DNA of 11,499 bases from Cephalothrix spiralis (lineage: Eukaryota > Nemertea > Palaeonemertea > Archinemertea > Cephalotrichidae): assembly GCA_032353305.1 (NCBI GenBank), contig JAUCNG010372038.1, positions 1 through 11,499 on the forward strand. The letters are read 5' to 3'. The notes beneath the pieces are model-generated. The model was not told where the DNA came from and made no database searches. It saw only the letters and a list, made by a program, of their open reading frames with translations. Positions 8,451 to 11,499 of the stretch are shown one piece after another. Position 1 is the stretch's first letter, and each line of letters begins with the position of its first letter. The position numbers and the translations under genes were made by a program.

Positions 8451-9235
8451 TATTTGGACTTATAAAACCATAATAGTATCCACAAAAAATATGACCATGA
8501 AGCATTTCGGCAGCTCTTATGCAAAATGTTTACATACTTATTCCTAACATATACATGCAGCAAAGAGTTTCAGTCATTGAGCATCAATAACGAAGAAATC
8601 TTACAATGGTGAAAACTGATGTTCAGTAAATTCCGAGTTGAGGCCGTTAAGCAAATTATATGTTATACAATGTATAATTGTGTGTGTCAATGTAATTATG
8701 ATTAATTGTGGCCTTATTAATTATCGAAATATTGCATTATTCTGTATTCCATAGAGTAATTCTAATTTTGTGAGTACTTTACATGTATGATAAGAAAAAC
8801 ACGATATATCTAGATCATGTCAGATTTTCAGCTTTTTGGTCCCTGAGGCATAATTCGGCCGGTATTTTTTTAAATCTGATATATGGATGGCCCCTAATGA
8901 CGATTTACACAATCCATTATCTTTTTAACTGTATGATATTCACATTCAAACATTACCCATCATAGTATAAACAAAACCATAATCGCGTATATATATAAAT
9001 TGTTTATTATAGTGCCACGTATATTAGTACAACGTCGATACAAAGTTATTCAATGCGGAAATTTACCCCCCCCCCACCTCCTCATTTCTACATTGACCCA
9101 ATTAATTGATCAACGAGAATGCAAAAATTAACGTTTAACTTGTTAATCCACATTTACTGCTTTTTATTTTGCAAATGCGCCGATTTGTCAGTTGGCCGAA
9201 GTGTGTTTATGCATATAGTATATAAGTCTGTTCTT
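8451..9235. other. Intergenic region between paralogs A and B, with the paralog B 5'UTR and promoter
   Basis: About 785 bp separates the last codon of A from the start codon of B. It must hold the 3'UTR of A (poly(A) signal at 9163-9168) and the 5'UTR and promoter of B. A minus-strand ATG at 8503-8505 would, if transcribed, open a uORF that overlaps the main start and ends in exon 2. I could not place a TATA box or transcription start with confidence. A run of 10 C lies at 9066-9075. Confidence 0.6.
9163..9168 (-). promoter_or_regulatory. Polyadenylation signal of paralog A
   Basis: AATAAA on the minus strand lies about 70 bases past the TAG at 9236-9238, within CAAAATAAAAAG. The spacing suits a short 3'UTR. 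Confidence 0.6.
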
Positions 9236-9304
9236 CTAAACATAAATTGTGTCTTCTTGTTGAGTTGGTGAAGTTTGCTCATTTTCGCTTTTCTCATAGG
9301 TACT
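9236..9304 (-). CDS. Paralog A: last coding exon, C-terminus
   Basis: The acceptor is TTAATTTCAG, phase 0, directly matching the phase-0 donor of the previous exon. It encodes 22 residues, STYEKSENEQ to EDTIYV, then TAG at 9236-9238. Two more tyrosines are present. The final I-Y-V fits a class II PDZ-binding C-terminus, though that is only a short pattern. Confidence 0.75.
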   Translation of the reverse strand, partial: STYEKSENEQTSPTQQEDTIYV

Positions 9305-11499
9305 CTGAAATTAATGGCCTAATAAATTATAGACGCGGTATCAATGTCATTAGTCAATGAAATACACTGCAGACTCCGCACCGCGTTACATTGTTCCTAA
9401 AAACAGTGACATAGCCTCATTTCATTTCTATTTCCTATCTATGACATCTATAGCTCACTTATAGTCCGTTTTCATATGCCCATCGGAACGCATGTAGTAT
9501 GAATGTTTATGATTAATATTTTGCTGTGTTATACATGTGTACGATACAGTACAAATGTACGTAAAATATTAGGAAAATGAAGATTTAAAAAATAAATAAA
9601 AAAATAAAATAAAAATTTAACTAAATAAAATATAAAATAACTTCACCTATCTGTATGAATGTTCATAATTAATTCTGTACACTGTATTGTGCAATTATAG
9701 TATATTTAAAAATAAAGAAAATCTAAATTTAAAAATGAGAAATAACCGACCTCTGGACATTTGACCGGTCTTACTCCAAAATTCTTGTATATCTTAATTC
9801 CAGTTTCAAAGAAATACATCGTATGCCAAATTGCTAATCCTTTTATTTAATATCATTTTTAAAACTTTTTTCAAATAATTAAATGCGTTATTTCTGTGCT
9901 TTTTGTAGGGTGGGTGATCAAACTTTGGATGACCATAGTAGATTATAATTTGATAAAAGACATAAAAGGTCTCCCTTTTTCAAAATTATTGTGTAATTTG
10001 TATACGAAAACATACCGGTACGTTTTCATATTTTGGGGTCTTTTTAGGGGTAGCTCCGTTGATACCTTGTTTTTCATGATCTTGTAATGATGATCCAACA
10101 GGTTCATAACCGATGTGTTCCAAATTTTCTACAGAGATGTCACTTGACGCTAAATTGGGTGCCTGGTCATTTCCATCGTTATTATGAATTTCACTCCTCC
10201 CTGCATTCATTGGTAAATATCCCTGGTTTATTAAAGTTGTTAGTGGATCATATGGCACTAGGTCGTCATATTTGTGGTAATCTGATTCTTCTATAAAATA
10301 AAAATATAAGCCATGGTTTAGTAATTTCTATTATCGATGACGTGACGTCAGAGTTACTTGGATGACCGACATTTCGTTGGCACGGGCGCCTTTTTGCTAC
10401 AGTCAGTATAAAAAATATGACAAATACAGAAAAGAGCCGGAGATTATAGTGTATATGTATAATTATTGCATGTGTATGTGAGGCGCAGCCGAGGTTTAAA
10501 TTTATAATACACGAGTGTTACAGCTTTTAAGATGACAATATACCCATGTAATACCATAATCAGATCAATATTTATGGTAATACTCATTGTATATCTCCTT
10601 AGACTTGAACATTTTGAACGGGTAAGCTACACAAAATTTTATACTCTTTAGGTTAGTTTTGTCTCAAACCAAAGTCTTTGGTTAGGCGTGAGTCAGTTTA
10701 TTTTGGAGGCAAGTGATTTTATCTGGTATAGGAGTTTAACTAAAGAAGTGGTAATTACCCATTTCATTTCCTTCAAAACTTGAGTTTCTGAAATCAAAAC
10801 AAAAATTAATATTTTTCGTCCTATGCTTCACATGTCTGCTGGATCATATGATAATTAGGATGGAATTGTTTATTATCATTATTTACTTTATAATCTTCAA
10901 CTATAATGATCTTTTTAATTTTGTTTTTGAAGATTATTAACCACTCTTTGTTTTAGCAATTATTAAATTTGAGCATTGAGTATTTATGAATTCGCTTCCC
11001 CATACTTCCCAAGTACCTATATGTTGTCAAGGATTGGGCAGTACTGCTTGTACCGTGCAAGCTTACCAGTTCATAAATAAACCAAGGTTTCAGCATAAAC
11101 AATAATATAACATTCAAAAATTGTCTTTGACAATTATAAAATCACCTTGTGTTTTTGCTTGACCTTCTCATTTTTGCTATAACTGCTGCAATAACAAGAC
11201 TGATACCTAATATGACACTCACAGTGGTACCGATGTAGATCTGCCATGTTTGACTTTTTCCATCTGAATTGTCAAAAGTAAATAATCATGTATGAATACA
11301 TTGACAATTGACAAATAATGATAACGAAACCATTTTAAAACAACTTACCAATTTTCTGCTTGAGGATTATTTCTATGACGTCACTTGATCCTATTTCGTT
11401 TTCAATCGTCATTGTATATCGTCCAAAATTATTATTTTCCACAGTACTCCAGTGTATTATTAATTTATTTTGTTCTAAAAACCTAAACGAGATGGTTCG
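9236..11499 (-). CDS. Paralog A: 3' part of a transmembrane receptor with a tyrosine-rich tail (5' part outside the window)
   Basis: Exons in transcript order are >11499-11349, 11263-11146, 10787-10759, 10290-10016 and 9304-9236. All introns are GT/AG and the phases are 1, 2, 1 and 0, giving one open frame to TAG at 9236-9238. The encoded part is the end of an atypical Ig-like domain, a membrane helix, and about 125 cytoplasmic residues with eight tyrosines. Two tyrosines fit the ITIM consensus, one fits YxxM and one fits YxN. Such motifs are known to bind SH2 proteins after phosphorylation, so a signalling receptor is inferred. Strong similarity to the 3' end of paralog B shows tandem duplication. 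Without the donor at 11145/11144 the protein stops at 11142-11144. Confidence 0.8.
9305..10015 (-). other. Paralog A intron between the two tail exons
   Basis: This is 711 bp of very AT-rich intron. It includes an A-rich low-complexity tract at about 9585-9650 and two similar blocks starting GTATGAATGTT at about 9497 and 9653. No further exon was seen. Confidence 0.65.
10016..10290 (-). CDS. Paralog A: main cytoplasmic tail exon with phosphotyrosine-type motifs
   Basis: The acceptor is TTTATTTTATAG, phase 1; the donor is GTACCG|GTATGT, phase 0. It has 91 full codons, hydrophilic and acidic, with no Cys and six tyrosines: DYHKYDDL, VPYDPL, GYLPM, IGYEPV and KYENV. VPYDPL and IGYEPV match the ITIM consensus, YLPM matches the PI3K-type YxxM, and YENV matches the Grb2-type YxN. 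NAG and NNDGND-rich linkers suggest disorder. No enzyme domain is present. Confidence 0.83.
10291..10758 (-). other. Paralog A intron upstream of the main tail exon
   Basis: This is 468 bp with nothing coding visible. It has a full CRE-like TGACGTCA at 10343-10350, probably by chance. Confidence 0.65.
10759..10787 (-). CDS. Paralog A: 29-bp cytoplasmic microexon
   Basis: Acceptor TTTTGATTTCAG and donor ATGG|GTAATT enclose 29 bases, entering in phase 2 and leaving in phase 1, encoding R-NSSFEGNEM plus one base. Its length (2 mod 3) is what is needed to connect the phase-2 donor of the transmembrane exon to the phase-1 tail exon; joining those two directly gives an early stop. The 23-bp exon of paralog B is its homologue. 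Confidence 0.78.
10788..11145 (-). other. Paralog A intron after the transmembrane exon, or short-isoform 3'UTR
   Basis: This 358-bp segment matches the 354-bp intron of paralog B in position and partly in sequence. A minus-strand AATAAA at 10869-10874 could serve a retained-intron transcript. Confidence 0.55.
11142..11263 (-). CDS. Paralog A: transmembrane exon, with stop if read through
   Basis: The acceptor is GACAATTCAG, phase 1. The exon encodes a short juxtamembrane GKSQTWQ, a helix starting IYIGTTVSVILG and ending IAAVIA, and a basic anchor KMRRSSKNTR. Read through, it stops at TGA 11142-11144; spliced, it ends at 11146 in phase 2 (ACAAG|GTGATT) and continues into the 29-bp exon. It is eight codons shorter in total than its paralog B counterpart (40 against 48), mainly in the juxtamembrane part. 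Confidence 0.9.
11349..11499 (-). CDS. Paralog A: partial membrane-proximal Ig-like exon
   Basis: This is the last 151 bases of an exon cut by the window edge. The frame reads RTISFRFLEQNKLII, then HWSTV with the Trp, FGRYTMTIENEIGSSD and ILKQKI, aligning residue by residue with exon 9 of paralog B. Met again replaces the F-strand Cys. The donor AAATTG|GTAAGT is phase 1. Confidence 0.88.

Noticed and set aside
8218-8505. Continuous 95-codon minus-strand open frame near the gene start
   Set aside because: It overlaps exon 1 in a different frame and runs through the intron; only the uORF part is worth noting.
9896-10296. Plus-strand open frames opposite the tail exon
   Set aside because: They are shadows of the minus-strand tail exon, which has a motif-rich protein and matching splice phases.
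10343-10350. CRE-like TGACGTCA in an intron
   Set aside because: It is a single eight-base match far from any supported promoter; another copy occurs by chance inside the coding exon at the right edge.
10290-11146. Direct splice from transmembrane exon to main tail exon of paralog A
   Set aside because: The phase-2 donor joined to the phase-1 acceptor gives a stop within about eight codons; the 29-bp microexon restores frame.

Overview
This is AT-rich, intron-rich metazoan genomic DNA. Genes are split into short exons with GT/AG borders, domain-sized exons are all in intron phase 1, and AATAAA signals are present. There are no prokaryotic features. A marine invertebrate such as a bivalve would fit, but the sequence alone does not fix the taxon. 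All coding content I can support lies on the minus strand, so transcription runs from high to low coordinates.

Two paralogous genes for type I membrane receptors of the immunoglobulin/fibronectin class lie head to tail. Paralog A (window end down to 9236) is present only as its 3' part: the end of a membrane-proximal Ig-like domain, a transmembrane exon, a 29-bp microexon, a large tyrosine-rich cytoplasmic exon and a short last exon ending in a stop. Paralog B (8450 down to the left edge) has its start codon, a signal peptide split over two tiny exons, three cysteine-rich Ig domains, a more ordinary I-set-like Ig domain, an Ig-like domain lacking the usual F-strand cysteine, an FN3 domain, a second Ig-like domain of that atypical kind, a transmembrane exon and a 23-bp cytoplasmic microexon. 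Its remaining tail exons would lie beyond coordinate 1. All B exons join in one open frame. Reading through the transmembrane exon gives a stop after 794 residues.

In both paralogs the splice donor after the transmembrane exon overlaps an in-frame TGA. Splicing gives a long tail; not splicing gives a stub ending in Thr-Arg. In A the long tail has eight tyrosines, including two that fit the ITIM consensus, one YxxM and one YxN, so a signalling receptor with a possible non-signalling short form is likely. The shared exon sizes, near-equal intron sizes (83 and 85 bp; 354 and 358 bp) and intron sequence similarity show a tandem gene duplication.

The non-coding remainder is intron, a roughly 0.8-kb intergenic gap (8451-9235), a diverged tandem repeat near the left edge, a possible short inverted-repeat element at about 4495-4717, and a 1.45-kb intron (5577-7023) with uneven base composition. 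No RNA genes, CRISPR arrays or transposon proteins were seen.
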